Positions 16,345-27,704 of a stretch of DNA of 64,000 nt are shown here, piece by piece. Within the stretch, counting starts at the first letter, position 1. Each line of letters begins with the position of its first letter. A program made the translations under genes and the position numbers. Source of the stretch: Pseudomonas sp. UBA2684. Lineage in GTDB: Bacteria; Pseudomonadota; Gammaproteobacteria; Pseudomonadales; Pseudomonadaceae. The notes below the pieces were generated by a model. The model did not search any database, was not told where the DNA came from, and saw nothing but the letters and a program-made list of their open reading frames with translations. The stretch covers positions 137,085 through 201,084 of the forward strand of contig DELY01000001.1 of NCBI GenBank assembly GCA_002354655.1, written 5' to 3'.

Positions 16345-17481
16345 TTAGTGTGCGAGTTGCGAGTCGGTCAACTGGTGCTCTTCGCCGGCGTAATAGGCAC
16401 GCACGCGTGGGTCCATCACCGCGCGCCACAGTGGCGGGAACAACGCCAGGACGATCATCCCGGCATAGCCGTTGGGCAGTTGCGGGCTGTCGTCGAAGTG
16501 GCGCAGCACCTGGTAGCGGCGTTTGGCGTAGGCGTGGTGGTCGGAATGGCGTTGCAGGTGAAAGAGGAACAGATTGGTCAGCAGGAAGTTGCTGTTCCAG
16601 GAGTGCGTCGGATTGGTGCGCTCGTAGCGACCGTCTTCCTGCTTGCGCCGGTGCAGACCGTAGTGCTCCACGTAATTGACGATCTCCAGCAGGGTGAGGG
16701 CTATAAAGGACTGGCCGAGGAAGAACAGCGCGCCCAGCCAGCCAAACGCCAAGCCGAAGCCGAGCAGGAACAGTGCGCTGATGGCGTACCACCAGATCAG
16801 CTCGTTGCGCCAATGCAGCGCCGCTAGCCCCTTGCGCTTCAGGCGCTGGCTTTCCAGAGCCCAGGCATTGCGGAAGTTGTGTTTGTAGGCGTGTGGCAGG
16901 AAGGCATACAGGCTTTGCCCGTAACGCGACGACGAGGCGTCTTCCGGCGTGGAAACATGCACGTGGTGACCGCGCACATGCTCGATCTTGAAGCCGGCGT
17001 AACACACCGCAGCGAGCAGCAAGCCGCCGGCATTTTGTTCGAGTTGTGGGTCCTTGTGGATGAATTCGTGGGCCACGGTGATACCAATCGCGCCGGTGAC
17101 CGTGCCCACCGAGAGCAGCCAGCCGAGTTGACCGAGCCAGCTCCAGGCCTCGTAGTGCACGAACACCCAGCCAGACCAGATCAGCATGCCGAGCAGAAAG
17201 GGTACTGTGCTCAAGCTTAGGAAGCGGTAGTAGCCTTGTTTATCCATCTGCGGAACTTGAACGGCTTCATCCGGGTTGGCTGGGTCGCGTCCGACAAGTG
17301 CATCGAGCAGTGGAATCACCCCGAACACGATGCTGACCACCAACCAGGCCCAGGCGTTGGCGTATTCGCTGCCCAGCGACCAGTAATAGCTGAGCGGGAT
17401 ACCGAGTACCGGGATCAGCCAGATCCAGTAGCCGACTTTCTTCAGGGCGATGATCCAGGGCGAGGGCAGGCGTTCGAACAT
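16345..17481 (-). CDS. alkB: Alkane 1-monooxygenase AlkB (non-haem di-iron membrane hydroxylase)
   Basis: 378 residues. AlkB hydroxylates the terminal carbon of medium- and long-chain n-alkanes in the inner membrane, with rubredoxin as electron donor. All His boxes are present: HEFIH (138-142), EHVRGHH (167-173), LQRHSDHH (309-316), and the AlkB-specific NYVEHYGLHR (269-278). About six hydrophobic helices alternate with them. It is monocistronic here, ends at a strong terminator, and no rubredoxin or rubredoxin reductase gene is in the window, so these must come from elsewhere. The position next to a GntR gene and smc matches alkB2 of P. aeruginosa from memory. Confidence 0.95.
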   Translation of the reverse strand: MFERLPSPWIIALKKVGYWIWLIPVLGIPLSYYWSLGSEYANAWAWLVVSIVFGVIPLLDALVGRDPANPDEAVQVPQMDKQGYYRFLSLSTVPFLLGMLIWSGWVFVHYEAWSWLGQLGWLLSVGTVTGAIGITVAHEFIHKDPQLEQNAGGLLLAAVCYAGFKIEHVRGHHVHVSTPEDASSSRYGQSLYAFLPHAYKHNFRNAWALESQRLKRKGLAALHWRNELIWWYAISALFLLGFGLAFGWLGALFFLGQSFIALTLLEIVNYVEHYGLHRRKQEDGRYERTNPTHSWNSNFLLTNLFLFHLQRHSDHHAYAKRRYQVLRHFDDSPQLPNGYAGMIVLALFPPLWRAVMDPRVRAYYAGEEHQLTDSQLAH

Positions 17482-17721
17482 GGTGGCTCCGTCTTATTAT
17501 TCTGTGCATGATTGGTTGGTAGGATTGTAGGACAATCAGTTTCTGTGACTACCCACCCACAGCCCATCTTTTGCTCGGAAAGCCCGCCTCACCTGCCCTT
17601 GGCCCGGTAACACCCTGTGTTACACTCGCGCCTGCAATTGCCGGCCTCGCGCCCAGCCAGGGCGGGAGCGCAGACCAGTCAGACGCTTGCGCCAATAGGT
17701 CCATAGAGCCTAAGGAAAACC

Positions 17722-18381
17722 ATGACGTTCAAGGCACCGGACAGCCTCGCCGAGCAGATCGCTCATCACCTCGCGGAACGCATCATTCGCGGTGAACTGA
17801 AGGAACGCGAGCGCATTCAGGAGCAGAAAGTCACTCAGTCATTGAATGTCAGCCGGGGTTCGGTGCGCGAGGCGCTGCTGATTCTCGAACGGCGCCATTT
17901 GATCGTGATCCTGCCGCGCCGCGGCGCCCAAGTCACCGAACTCACCCCGCACAACGTCAAGAGCCTGTACGCCCTGGTCATGGAGCTGTACATCCTGCTT
18001 GCCCGCGCGGTGGCCGATGGCTGGCGCGTCGAGGCCGACCTGGCGCCGTTTTTGGCGATCCAGCAGCGCTTGTTGGCGAGTTTGCAGCGTGAGGACATTC
18101 ACGCCTTCGTCGAGGGCAGCTTCGATATCATGCGCGCCGCCTTCCCGTTCTCGAACAACCCCTATCTGCAAGAAACCGTCGAGAACCTGCTGCCGGCCAT
18201 CAGTCGCACCTATCACCTGGCGCTGGAGCGGCGCAAAGGCGAGATGGGCCAGTTCATGAACACCTTCGCCGCGCTGCTGCAAGCCATCATTGCCCGTGAC
18301 CACCAGCAGGCGCGTGAGGTGCTAACCGGCTACGGCGAGCACAACTGCCAGTTGGTGCTGGCCACCCTGGCCGAGCGCTGA
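17722..18381 (+). CDS. GntR-family transcriptional regulator (FCD subfamily)
   Basis: 219 residues. The winged helix-turn-helix (about 8-72; EQKVTQSLNVSRGSVREALLIL) is followed by the FCD helical domain. The ATG at 17722 follows AAGGA at 5 nt. It is divergent from alkB across 240 nt and ends only 3 nt before smc, so it may be cotranscribed with that essential gene. Its target is unknown; alkB is the obvious candidate from position only. It differs clearly from the regulator at 8572. Confidence 0.88.
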   Translation: MTFKAPDSLAEQIAHHLAERIIRGELKERERIQEQKVTQSLNVSRGSVREALLILERRHLIVILPRRGAQVTELTPHNVKSLYALVMELYILLARAVADGWRVEADLAPFLAIQQRLLASLQREDIHAFVEGSFDIMRAAFPFSNNPYLQETVENLLPAISRTYHLALERRKGEMGQFMNTFAALLQAIIARDHQQAREVLTGYGEHNCQLVLATLAER

Positions 18382-18384
18382 TCG

Positions 18385-21300
18385 ATGCGGCTCAAGTGCA
18401 TCAAGCTCGCGGGTTTCAAATCCTTCGTCGACCCGACCACGGTGACCTTCCCCAGCAATATGGCGGCGGTGGTTGGGCCCAACGGCTGCGGCAAGTCGAA
18501 CATTATCGACGCCGTACGCTGGGTGATGGGCGAGAGTTCGGCGAAGAACCTCCGTGGCGAGTCGATGACCGACGTCATCTTCAACGGCTCCAATACGCGC
18601 AAGCCAGTGACCCAGGCGTCCATCGAGCTGATTTTCGACAACTCCGATGGCACCCTGACTGGCGAATACGCCGGCTATAACGAGATTTCGATTCGCCGAC
18701 GGGTGACCCGCGACAGCCAGAACACCTATTTCCTCAACGGCACCAAGTGCCGCCGTCGCGACATTACCGACATCTTCCTCGGCACCGGCCTGGGGCCGCG
18801 CAGCTACTCGATTATCGAGCAGGGCATGATCAGCAAGCTGATCGAGGCCAAGCCGGAAGACCTGCGCAACTTTATCGAGGAAGCCGCCGGCATCTCCAAG
18901 TACAAGGAGCGTCGCCGCGAGACTGAAAACCGCATTCGCCGTACCCACGAGAACCTGGCGCGCCTGACCGACCTACGTGAAGAGCTGGAGCGTCAGCTCG
19001 ATCGCTTGCACCGTCAGGCTCAGTCGGCGGAGAAGTACCAGGAATACAAGGCCGAGGAGCGCCAGCTCAAAGCCCAGCTCACCGCACTGCGTTGGCAGGC
19101 GCTGAACGAGCAGGTTGGCCAGCGCGAAGCGGTGATCGGCAACCAGGAAGTCAGCTTCGAGGCGCTGGTCGCCGAGCAGCGCAACGCCGATGCCAGTATC
19201 GAACGCCTGCGCGATGGTCACCATGAGCTGAGCGAGCGTTTCAACCTGGTGCAGGGTCGCTTCTATTCGGTGGGTGGCGATATCGCCCGGGTCGAGCAGA
19301 GTATCCAGCACGGCCAGCAGCGCTTGCGCCAGTTGCAGGACGATTTGCGTGAAGCCGAGCGCGCGCGCCTGGAAACCGAATCGCACCTGGGCCACGACCG
19401 CACCTTGCTGGCGACCCTGGGTGAAGAGCTGGAGATGCTGCTGCCCGAGCAGGAGCTGACCGCCGCAGCAGCGGAAGAATCCGCCGCCGGGCTGGAAGAA
19501 TCCGAAAGCGCCATGCACGGCTGGCAGGAGCAGTGGGATGGCTTCAACCAGCGCAGCGCCGAGCCGCGCCGTCAGGCCGAGGTGCAGCAGTCGCGGATCC
19601 AGCAGCTGGAGCAGAGCCTGGAGCGCCTGGCCGAGCGCCAGCGCCGGCTGAGCGATGAGCTGCTGCAACTGGCTGCCGATCCGGAAGATGCGGCCATTCT
19701 CGAGTTGAGCGAGCAGATCGCCGCCAGCGAACTGAGCATCGAAGACCTGCAATTGGCTGAAGAACAGCAGGCCGAGCGCTTGCAGCAATTGCGCAATGAC
19801 CTGCAACACGCCGGGCAGGCCCAGCAGCAGGCGCAAGGCGAATTGCAACGCCTGAATGGTCGCTTGGCCTCACTGGAAGCCTTGCAGCAAGCGGCGCTGG
19901 ACCCGGGCAAGGGCGCGGGTGAGTGGCTGCGCGAGCAGCAGCTCAGTGAGCGTCCGCGTCTGGCTGAAGGTTTGCGCGTCGAAGCGGGTTGGGAGCTGGC
20001 GGTGGAAACCGTGCTGGGTGCCGACCTGCAAGCTGTGCTGCTGGACGACTTCAACGGCTTGGACTTGAGCGGCTTCGAACAGGGTGATTTGCGTCTGGCC
20101 AGCCCCAGCAAGGGCGGCATGCGGGTGGCCGGCAGCCTGCTGGATAAAGTTGAGGCCAGCGTCGATCTGGCTCCTTGGCTGGCCAAGGTCAAGCCGGTAC
20201 ACAGTCTCGATGAAGCGCTGGCCGCGCGCCTGAGCCTGGGCGACGGCGAAAGCCTGATCAGTCGCGACGGTTATTGGGTCGGTCGGCATTTTCTGCGGGT
20301 GCGCCGCGCCAGTGAAGCGGAAAGCGGCGTATTGGCCCGCGGCCAGGAAATTGAACGCCTGGGCCTTGAGCGTGAAGAGCGTGAGGCAGCCCTGTCGCTG
20401 CTCGATGAGCGGTTGCTGCAACTGCGCGAAAGTCAGGGCCAGCAAGAAGAGTTGCGTGAGCAGCAACGTCGCCAGTTGCAGGAACAGGCCCGTCGCCTCG
20501 GTGAACTGAAGGCGCAGCTGTCGGCCGGTCAGGCCAAGGTCGAGCAACTGACCCTGCGTCGCAGCCGTCTGGACAGCGAGTTGCTGGAGCTGGCCGAGCA
20601 GCGTGAGATTGAGCATGAGCAACTGGGTGAGTCGCGCTTGCAGCTGCAAGATGCCCTGGACGCCATGGCCACCGACAACGAACAACGCGAAAACCTGCTG
20701 GCCAGCCGCGATGTGCTGCGTGAGCGACTCGACCGAGTGCGCCGGGAAGCTCGTCAGCATAAAGATCATGCCCACCAGCTGGCGGTGCGCCTGGGTTCGC
20801 TCAAGGCGCAACACGACTCCACTCGCCAGGCCCTGGAGCGTCTGGAATTGCAGGCCGAGCGCCTGCACGAGAAGCGCGAGCAGCTCAATCTCAACCTGGA
20901 GGAGGGCGAAGCACCGCTGGAAGAGCTGCGCCTGAAACTGGAAGAGCTGCTCGATAAACGTATGGCGGTCGAGGATGAGCTGAAACTGGCGCGTCTGGCC
21001 CTGGAAGATGCTGATCGCGAATTGCGTGATGCGGAGAAACGCCGCACCCAGGCCGAGCAACAATCGCAGTTGCTGCGTAGCCAGCTGGAGCAGCAGCGGA
21101 TGGACTGGCAATCGCTGACCGTGCGGCGCAAGGCGTTGCAGGATCAGCTGCTGGAAGACCATTACGACCTGCACGGCGTACTGGCGAGCTTGCCAAGCGA
21201 GGCCAACGAGCAGGCCTGGGAAGACGAGCTGGAGCGCCTGGCCGCGCGGATTCAGCGTTTAGGTCCGATCAACCTCGCCGCCATCGACGAATACCAGCAG

Positions 21301-21873
21301 CAATCCGAGCGCAAGCGCTACCTGGATGCGCAAAACGCCGACCTGGTCGAGGCGCTGGACACCCTGGAAAATGTCATTCGCAAGATCGACAAGGAAACCC
21401 GCAACCGTTTCAAGGAAACCTTCGATCAGATCAACGGCGGTTTGCAGGCGTTATTTCCCAAGGTTTTCGGCGGTGGCAACGCCTATTTGGAACTCACCGG
21501 CGAAGATCTACTCGATACCGGTGTGACTATTATGGCGAGGCCGCCCGGCAAGAAGAACAGCACCATCCATTTGCTCTCGGGTGGTGAGAAGGCGCTGACC
21601 GCGTTGGCTCTGGTGTTCGCCATCTTTAAACTCAACCCAGCACCGTTCTGCATGCTCGATGAAGTCGATGCACCGCTGGATGACGCCAACGTCGGCCGCT
21701 ATGCGCGGCTGGTCAAAGAGATGTCGGAAACTGTGCAGTTCATCTATATCACCCACAACAAGATCGCCATGGAAATGGCCGATCAGTTGATGGGCGTGAC
21801 CATGCACGAGCCGGGTTGTTCGCGGTTGGTGGCGGTGGATGTGGAGGAAGCACTGGCGATGGTCGAAGCGTGA
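18385..21873 (+). CDS. smc: Chromosome condensation/segregation ATPase SMC
   Basis: 1162 residues, full length. SMC dimers with ScpA and ScpB organise and separate chromosomes. The Walker A GPNGCGKS (31-38) is in the N-terminal head and a long coiled coil runs from about 170 to 500. A hinge occupies about 510-660 and the coil returns to about 1000. The C-terminal head has the signature LSGGEKALTALAL and Walker B FCMLDEVDAPLDD. The coil is very rich in Gln, Glu, Leu and Arg. It starts 3 nt after the GntR gene. ScpA and ScpB are not in this window. Confidence 0.97.
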   Translation: MRLKCIKLAGFKSFVDPTTVTFPSNMAAVVGPNGCGKSNIIDAVRWVMGESSAKNLRGESMTDVIFNGSNTRKPVTQASIELIFDNSDGTLTGEYAGYNEISIRRRVTRDSQNTYFLNGTKCRRRDITDIFLGTGLGPRSYSIIEQGMISKLIEAKPEDLRNFIEEAAGISKYKERRRETENRIRRTHENLARLTDLREELERQLDRLHRQAQSAEKYQEYKAEERQLKAQLTALRWQALNEQVGQREAVIGNQEVSFEALVAEQRNADASIERLRDGHHELSERFNLVQGRFYSVGGDIARVEQSIQHGQQRLRQLQDDLREAERARLETESHLGHDRTLLATLGEELEMLLPEQELTAAAAEESAAGLEESESAMHGWQEQWDGFNQRSAEPRRQAEVQQSRIQQLEQSLERLAERQRRLSDELLQLAADPEDAAILELSEQIAASELSIEDLQLAEEQQAERLQQLRNDLQHAGQAQQQAQGELQRLNGRLASLEALQQAALDPGKGAGEWLREQQLSERPRLAEGLRVEAGWELAVETVLGADLQAVLLDDFNGLDLSGFEQGDLRLASPSKGGMRVAGSLLDKVEASVDLAPWLAKVKPVHSLDEALAARLSLGDGESLISRDGYWVGRHFLRVRRASEAESGVLARGQEIERLGLEREEREAALSLLDERLLQLRESQGQQEELREQQRRQLQEQARRLGELKAQLSAGQAKVEQLTLRRSRLDSELLELAEQREIEHEQLGESRLQLQDALDAMATDNEQRENLLASRDVLRERLDRVRREARQHKDHAHQLAVRLGSLKAQHDSTRQALERLELQAERLHEKREQLNLNLEEGEAPLEELRLKLEELLDKRMAVEDELKLARLALEDADRELRDAEKRRTQAEQQSQLLRSQLEQQRMDWQSLTVRRKALQDQLLEDHYDLHGVLASLPSEANEQAWEDELERLAARIQRLGPINLAAIDEYQQQSERKRYLDAQNADLVEALDTLENVIRKIDKETRNRFKETFDQINGGLQALFPKVFGGGNAYLELTGEDLLDTGVTIMARPPGKKNSTIHLLSGGEKALTALALVFAIFKLNPAPFCMLDEVDAPLDDANVGRYARLVKEMSETVQFIYITHNKIAMEMADQLMGVTMHEPGCSRLVAVDVEEALAMVEA

Positions 21874-22155
21874 TGCGCACCGCTACGGCACCCGTCGAAC
21901 GCGGCCAAAGCGGGATGCCGCTGGTCAGGCTGGGGCTCGCTCGCAACGCTGGCCGCGCCAGTGAGCAAACATGACGTTTTTAACGACCTGCTGGCGGTGT
22001 AAAGTTGCCTTTCGTCGTGCTAGCTTAATGCCCACTTTTGTTGCACGTGGAAAACGCCTGTCAGAACATGGAGTTGGCGCCACGTTTTAGAGTTACCGAA
22101 GCATGGGCTGGATGCTCTTTTTTCATCACATTTTCATTAGGGGTCAGGGTATTTC

Positions 22156-22983
22156 ATGGAATTCGGTCTGCGCGAATGGCTGATCGTCATCGGTATTATT
22201 GTGATTGCTGGCATCTTGTTCGATGGCTGGCGGCGCATGCGTGGTGGCAAGGGTAAGTTGAAATTCAAACTCGACCGGAGTTTCTCCAATTTACCGGACG
22301 ACGGCAGCGATCCGGATCTGCTCAGCCCGCCGCGTGTACTTGAGCGCCACCAGGAACCATCGCTGGACGAGGAAGATTTGCCCTCGATGAGCGCCCGCGA
22401 GCTGAACCGTCGGCGCGGCAGTGAACCGCAGCAAGGCGATTTGAACCTGGGTCAGGACGAGCCGGTTCCGACCTTGCTCAATCCGGTCGATGAAGGTGCC
22501 GAAGACGCGCGCCACAACGCTACGAAGACCGCCAGCAAAGAGCTGCCACCGGTTGAAGAGGTGCTGGTCATCAATGTGGTGGCCCGTGAGGGCGAGGGCT
22601 TCAAAGGTCCGGCCCTGCTGCAGAATATTTTGGAGAGCGGTTTGCGTTTCGGCGAGATGGACATCTTCCACCGCCACGAAAGCATGGCCGGCAATGGCGA
22701 AGTACTGTTCTCCATGGCCAACGCTTTGAAGCCAGGCACCTTCGACCTCGACGATATCGAAGGTTTCAGCACTCGCGCGGTGAGCTTCTTTCTCGGCCTG
22801 CCGGGGCCGCGTCATCCCAAGCAGGCGTTCGATGTCATGGTCGCGGCTGCACGTAAGCTGGCGCATGAGTTGAACGGCGAGTTGAAGGATGATCAGCGCA
22901 GCGTGATGACCGCGCAAACTATCGAGCATTACCGTCAGCGCATCGTCGAATTCGAGCGCAAGCAACTGACCAATAAACGCTAA
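22156..22983 (+). CDS. zipA: Cell division protein ZipA
   Basis: 275 residues. ZipA anchors FtsZ to the inner membrane at the division septum. A single N-terminal helix (about 8-22, [18 protein letters not shown]) is followed by a basic stretch, a variable charged linker to about 135, and the C-terminal FtsZ-binding domain (about 140-270; [31 protein letters not shown]). The ATG at 22156 follows AGGGG and AGGG sites. The order smc-zipA-ligA is conserved in Pseudomonas. A hairpin separates it from ligA. Confidence 0.95.
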   Translation: MEFGLREWLIVIGIIVIAGILFDGWRRMRGGKGKLKFKLDRSFSNLPDDGSDPDLLSPPRVLERHQEPSLDEEDLPSMSARELNRRRGSEPQQGDLNLGQDEPVPTLLNPVDEGAEDARHNATKTASKELPPVEEVLVINVVAREGEGFKGPALLQNILESGLRFGEMDIFHRHESMAGNGEVLFSMANALKPGTFDLDDIEGFSTRAVSFFLGLPGPRHPKQAFDVMVAAARKLAHELNGELKDDQRSVMTAQTIEHYRQRIVEFERKQLTNKR

Positions 22984-23000
22984 GCGTAACCGTTTGCAGA

Positions 23001-23024
23001 AAGAGCAGCCCAGGCTGCTCTTTT
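23001..23024 (+). terminator. Terminator-like hairpin between zipA and ligA
   Basis: AAGAGCAGCC (23001-23010) and GGCTGCTCTT (23013-23022) pair perfectly with T4 at the 3' side. It lies 20 nt before the ligA ATG, so it is either a zipA terminator or an attenuator of ligA. Confidence 0.65.
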
Positions 23025-23031
23025 CGTTTGA

Positions 23032-25416
<2,385 letters not shown>

Positions 25417-25479
25417 GGGTAGACCTGCATCTAGGGCGCGTGGGCTGAAGTCCACCCTACAAGCCGTTCAGGTCGAGAG

Positions 25480-26358
25480 TCAGGCGTGAACGCCAAGCAT
25501 CAGGTTATCGAGCACTTGCGCCGTTGCGTCATCCAGGGCGACCTCTGCCGCCAAATGCCGCCCCGGGCGGCGCGCCTGGCGGAATTCGCTGGGGGTACAG
25601 CCACAGGACTGTTTGAAAGCGCGAGCGAAGTAGGACGGGTCCTTGAAACCGGCGTCGTAACCGATGCTGGTAATGGGCATCTGGCTGTTGTCGAGCAGCT
25701 CCTTGGCGAAGTCCATGCGTTTGTTCAGGATGTAATCCATAAAGCCGATGCCGACGACTTCCTTGAACAGGCGGCTGAAGCGAAAGGGGGTCATGCCGCA
25801 GCGTTGCGCCAGTACCTTCTGGTCGATGCTCTCGCGAAAGTGCTGGTCGATATACTGCAGCACCTTCTGCAGCGCCTGGTGTTTCTGGTGCTCGCTAGTC
25901 AGGCGGATGCTGTCCGGCAGGCATGGATGGCGCTCCACCAGTGGCTTCTTGCCATGGCTATTGAAACTGCGGCGCAACTCGCACAACTGCTGCAGGGAGT
26001 GCAGATAGCGGTTTTTCTCCGCTGCCGAAAGCGGCAGCACCATGTATTCCCACACCCGCGAGCGCATGGCCCATACGGCCAGCTCTTCCGAGTGCTGCAC
26101 GGTGAACATGGTGATCGGGATCGAAGGTGCGGTGCGCTTGACCTCCAAGAGCAGGCTGAGGCCGAGCGCGTCCGGGCGATCGAAGTGCATGCAGATCATG
26201 TCGGGCTGTTGCTCATGGGCCCGCTCGGGCAGGGTGGAAGGTTTCGCCAGACGGCAATCGCAGGTCGCACGGAATTGCCCGATCAGCTCTTCAACCGATC
26301 GGTCGTGCGTAAGATCGAGCCATAACAAAAATGGCTTTGTGGCCGAGTTAGACTTCAT
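25480..26358 (-). CDS. AraC-family regulator with degenerate N-terminal receiver domain
   Basis: 292 residues. The N-terminal ~125 residues resemble a response-regulator receiver. The phosphoacceptor Asp is replaced by His58 (in MHFDRP) and the conserved Lys-Pro by Leu108-Pro109, so normal phosphorylation is unlikely. The C-terminal AraC DNA-binding domain spans about 165-265, with helix-turn-helix cores VLAQRCGMTPFRFSRLFKE and ITSIGYDAGFKDPSYFARAF. It is divergent from flp across 588 nt, so it probably controls the Tad locus. Which ligand or partner it senses is unknown. Confidence 0.87.
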   Translation of the reverse strand: MKSNSATKPFLLWLDLTHDRSVEELIGQFRATCDCRLAKPSTLPERAHEQQPDMICMHFDRPDALGLSLLLEVKRTAPSIPITMFTVQHSEELAVWAMRSRVWEYMVLPLSAAEKNRYLHSLQQLCELRRSFNSHGKKPLVERHPCLPDSIRLTSEHQKHQALQKVLQYIDQHFRESIDQKVLAQRCGMTPFRFSRLFKEVVGIGFMDYILNKRMDFAKELLDNSQMPITSIGYDAGFKDPSYFARAFKQSCGCTPSEFRQARRPGRHLAAEVALDDATAQVLDNLMLGVHA

Positions 26359-26637
26359 ACCCTTAGCTCTGCGCTTGAGTGTTCTATCAGACTAAAGTCT
26401 TAGTGCCACTGTGCTATCAGTGCGAAGATCAAATTCTAATAAAAAAAGCCAAGCCTAGCTCGTTACGCTCTATGTCTCGTTGAGAGCCCAGCGCCACGTG
26501 GCGTCCTTCGCTTTTTTCGACGGGGGCGGGATCGACCATTCGTCGCTTGCGAATTAGTTGCAGAGTCATCTGTAAGTTATTCCTTTTCCTGGGATTTCCT
26601 TTGTCTATGCATCTATTACGGGTTGCCCATGGCTTTT

Positions 26638-26709
26638 GTAGGGTGGGTTACGGCGCAGCTGACTGCGCATCCGCACTTAGCTTGTGGTCATGCGCCCAAC
26701 CCACCCTAC
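26638..26709. repeat. Inverted repeat upstream of flp
   Basis: GTAGGGTGGGTT (26638-26649) and AACCCACCCTAC (26698-26709) are exact complements, with further pairing of CGGCGCA and TGCGCC inside. It belongs to the same type as other intergenic repeats in this window. Confidence 0.7.
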
Positions 26710-26819
26710 GCATTACCCCTCCCCAGGTATCGCCGCGCCGGCTCACAGGCAACGCGGAGCCTTTTCGTTGCCGGCGTCCAAGGACGGCCGTCGGATTTTA
26801 GCTGCCTGGCCATGCTGGC

Positions 26820-26852
26820 AAAAAAGTCCTAGCGATCCGCAAAAAACTCCTA
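26820..26852. promoter_or_regulatory. Direct repeat in the flp promoter region
   Basis: AAAAAAGTCCTA (26820-26831) and AAAAAACTCCTA (26841-26852) match at 11 of 12 positions with starts 21 bp apart, two helical turns. The layout suits binding of an activator such as the neighbouring AraC-type protein. A candidate -10 (CTATAT) lies just downstream. Confidence 0.45.
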
Positions 26853-26864
26853 ACCCCTCTATAT

Positions 26865-26891
26865 CCGCCTGACTAGGGTTCAAACAGGCGG
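26865..26891. promoter_or_regulatory. Inverted repeat in the flp leader
   Basis: CCGCCTG (26865-26871) pairs with CAGGCGG (26885-26891) across a 13-nt loop, about 55 nt before the flp ATG. It may be an operator or an mRNA stem. Confidence 0.4.
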
Positions 26892-26946
26892 GGCAAGCAG
26901 TGCCGCCGATTTCCTGGAAGAACAACTTTCGAGTGAGGTGGGCGAA

Positions 26947-27141
26947 ATGACTTTTCAAACAATCAAGACTTCGGTGATGAAGTTTGTGAAGGACGAAGAT
27001 GGTTTGACCATTGTGGAATATGCGGTGGCGGGTGGGCTCATCACAGCTGCCGTAGCGGCCACTTTCTTGGCCTTGGGAACGAATGTGGAAACCACTATGG
27101 ACAGGCTCTGTAACGCAGTTGGCGGTGGTGCGGCCTGCTAG
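26947..27141 (+). CDS. flp: Flp-type major pilin
   Basis: 64 residues. This is the major subunit of the Tad/Flp pilus. The class III signal is present: cleavage after Gly19, mature protein starting L20 with Glu at +5 and Tyr at +6 (GLTIVEYAVAGG), followed by one hydrophobic helix. I chose ATG 26947, with GAGG 8 nt upstream, over the GTG three codons before it. It is first in the Tad operon and 29 nt before the peptidase that should process it. Two Cys near the C-terminus (in LCNAV and the last residue) are not usual in Flp and might form a disulfide. Confidence 0.95.
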   Translation: MTFQTIKTSVMKFVKDEDGLTIVEYAVAGGLITAAVAATFLALGTNVETTMDRLCNAVGGGAAC

Positions 27142-27170
27142 TGACGACAGTTGCATAGGGAGAAGTGGCC

Positions 27171-27689
27171 ATGAGTTTGGAGCAGATCACCGTAGTTATC
27201 TTGCTTCTTGGGCTGCTGCTTATCGCGGTGGCGAGCGATTTGCGCCGCCATCGCATTCCCAACTTCCTGGTCGTGCTGGGCCTCGCGCTGGGGCTGGCCG
27301 GCCAGGCTTATACGGGCGGAATTAGCGGTTTGGGCGATGGTGCGTTGGGACTGTTGATCGGTTTCGGCGTGTTTCTCCCGCTCTACGCCCTGGGCGGCAT
27401 GGCCGCCGGCGATGTCAAGCTGATGGCCATGGTCGGCGTCTTTTTGACGCCGAGTGGCGCGCTCTGGGCGGCCCTGTTCAGCCTGATGGCCGGCGGTCTG
27501 TGCGGCTTTCTGATCGTGCTGGTGCGCGGGCAATTGCTGCAGACCCTGTCGCGTTACGGCTTGATGCTCAGGGCCCGCGCCTACTTTGCTCCGGCAGCGG
27601 ATGAAGTGGCCGGCAAACCCTTTCCTTATTCGGTGGCGATTTTGTTGGGCACGCTGGCCAGCCTGTACTGGTTGCATTTCGCTCAATAA
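27171..27689 (+). CDS. tadV: Prepilin peptidase of the Tad system (TadV/CpaA/FppA)
   Basis: 172 residues with about six hydrophobic helices. It is an aspartic protease of the A24 family that removes the leader of Flp and of TadE/TadF pseudopilins. The two catalytic Asp are visible: D23 in ASDLRRHRIPN and the Asp of GMAAGDVKLM (about 81). It lacks the N-terminal methylase domain of PilD, as usual for this short subclass. The ATG at 27171 has GGAG 8 nt upstream; the GTG two codons earlier is too close to that site. Confidence 0.93.
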   Translation: MSLEQITVVILLLGLLLIAVASDLRRHRIPNFLVVLGLALGLAGQAYTGGISGLGDGALGLLIGFGVFLPLYALGGMAAGDVKLMAMVGVFLTPSGALWAALFSLMAGGLCGFLIVLVRGQLLQTLSRYGLMLRARAYFAPAADEVAGKPFPYSVAILLGTLASLYWLHFAQ

Positions 27690-27704
27690 TTTGGGAGGCC
27701 CGTT

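Larger units (their letters stand above)
26359..26946. other. Tad control region between the AraC regulator and flp
   Basis: 588 nt without a recognisable gene. It holds a palindrome GCCACGTGGC near 26492, an inverted repeat (26638-26709), a pair of A6-tract direct repeats (26820, 26841) and an inverted repeat (26865-26891) before flp. Confidence 0.6.
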
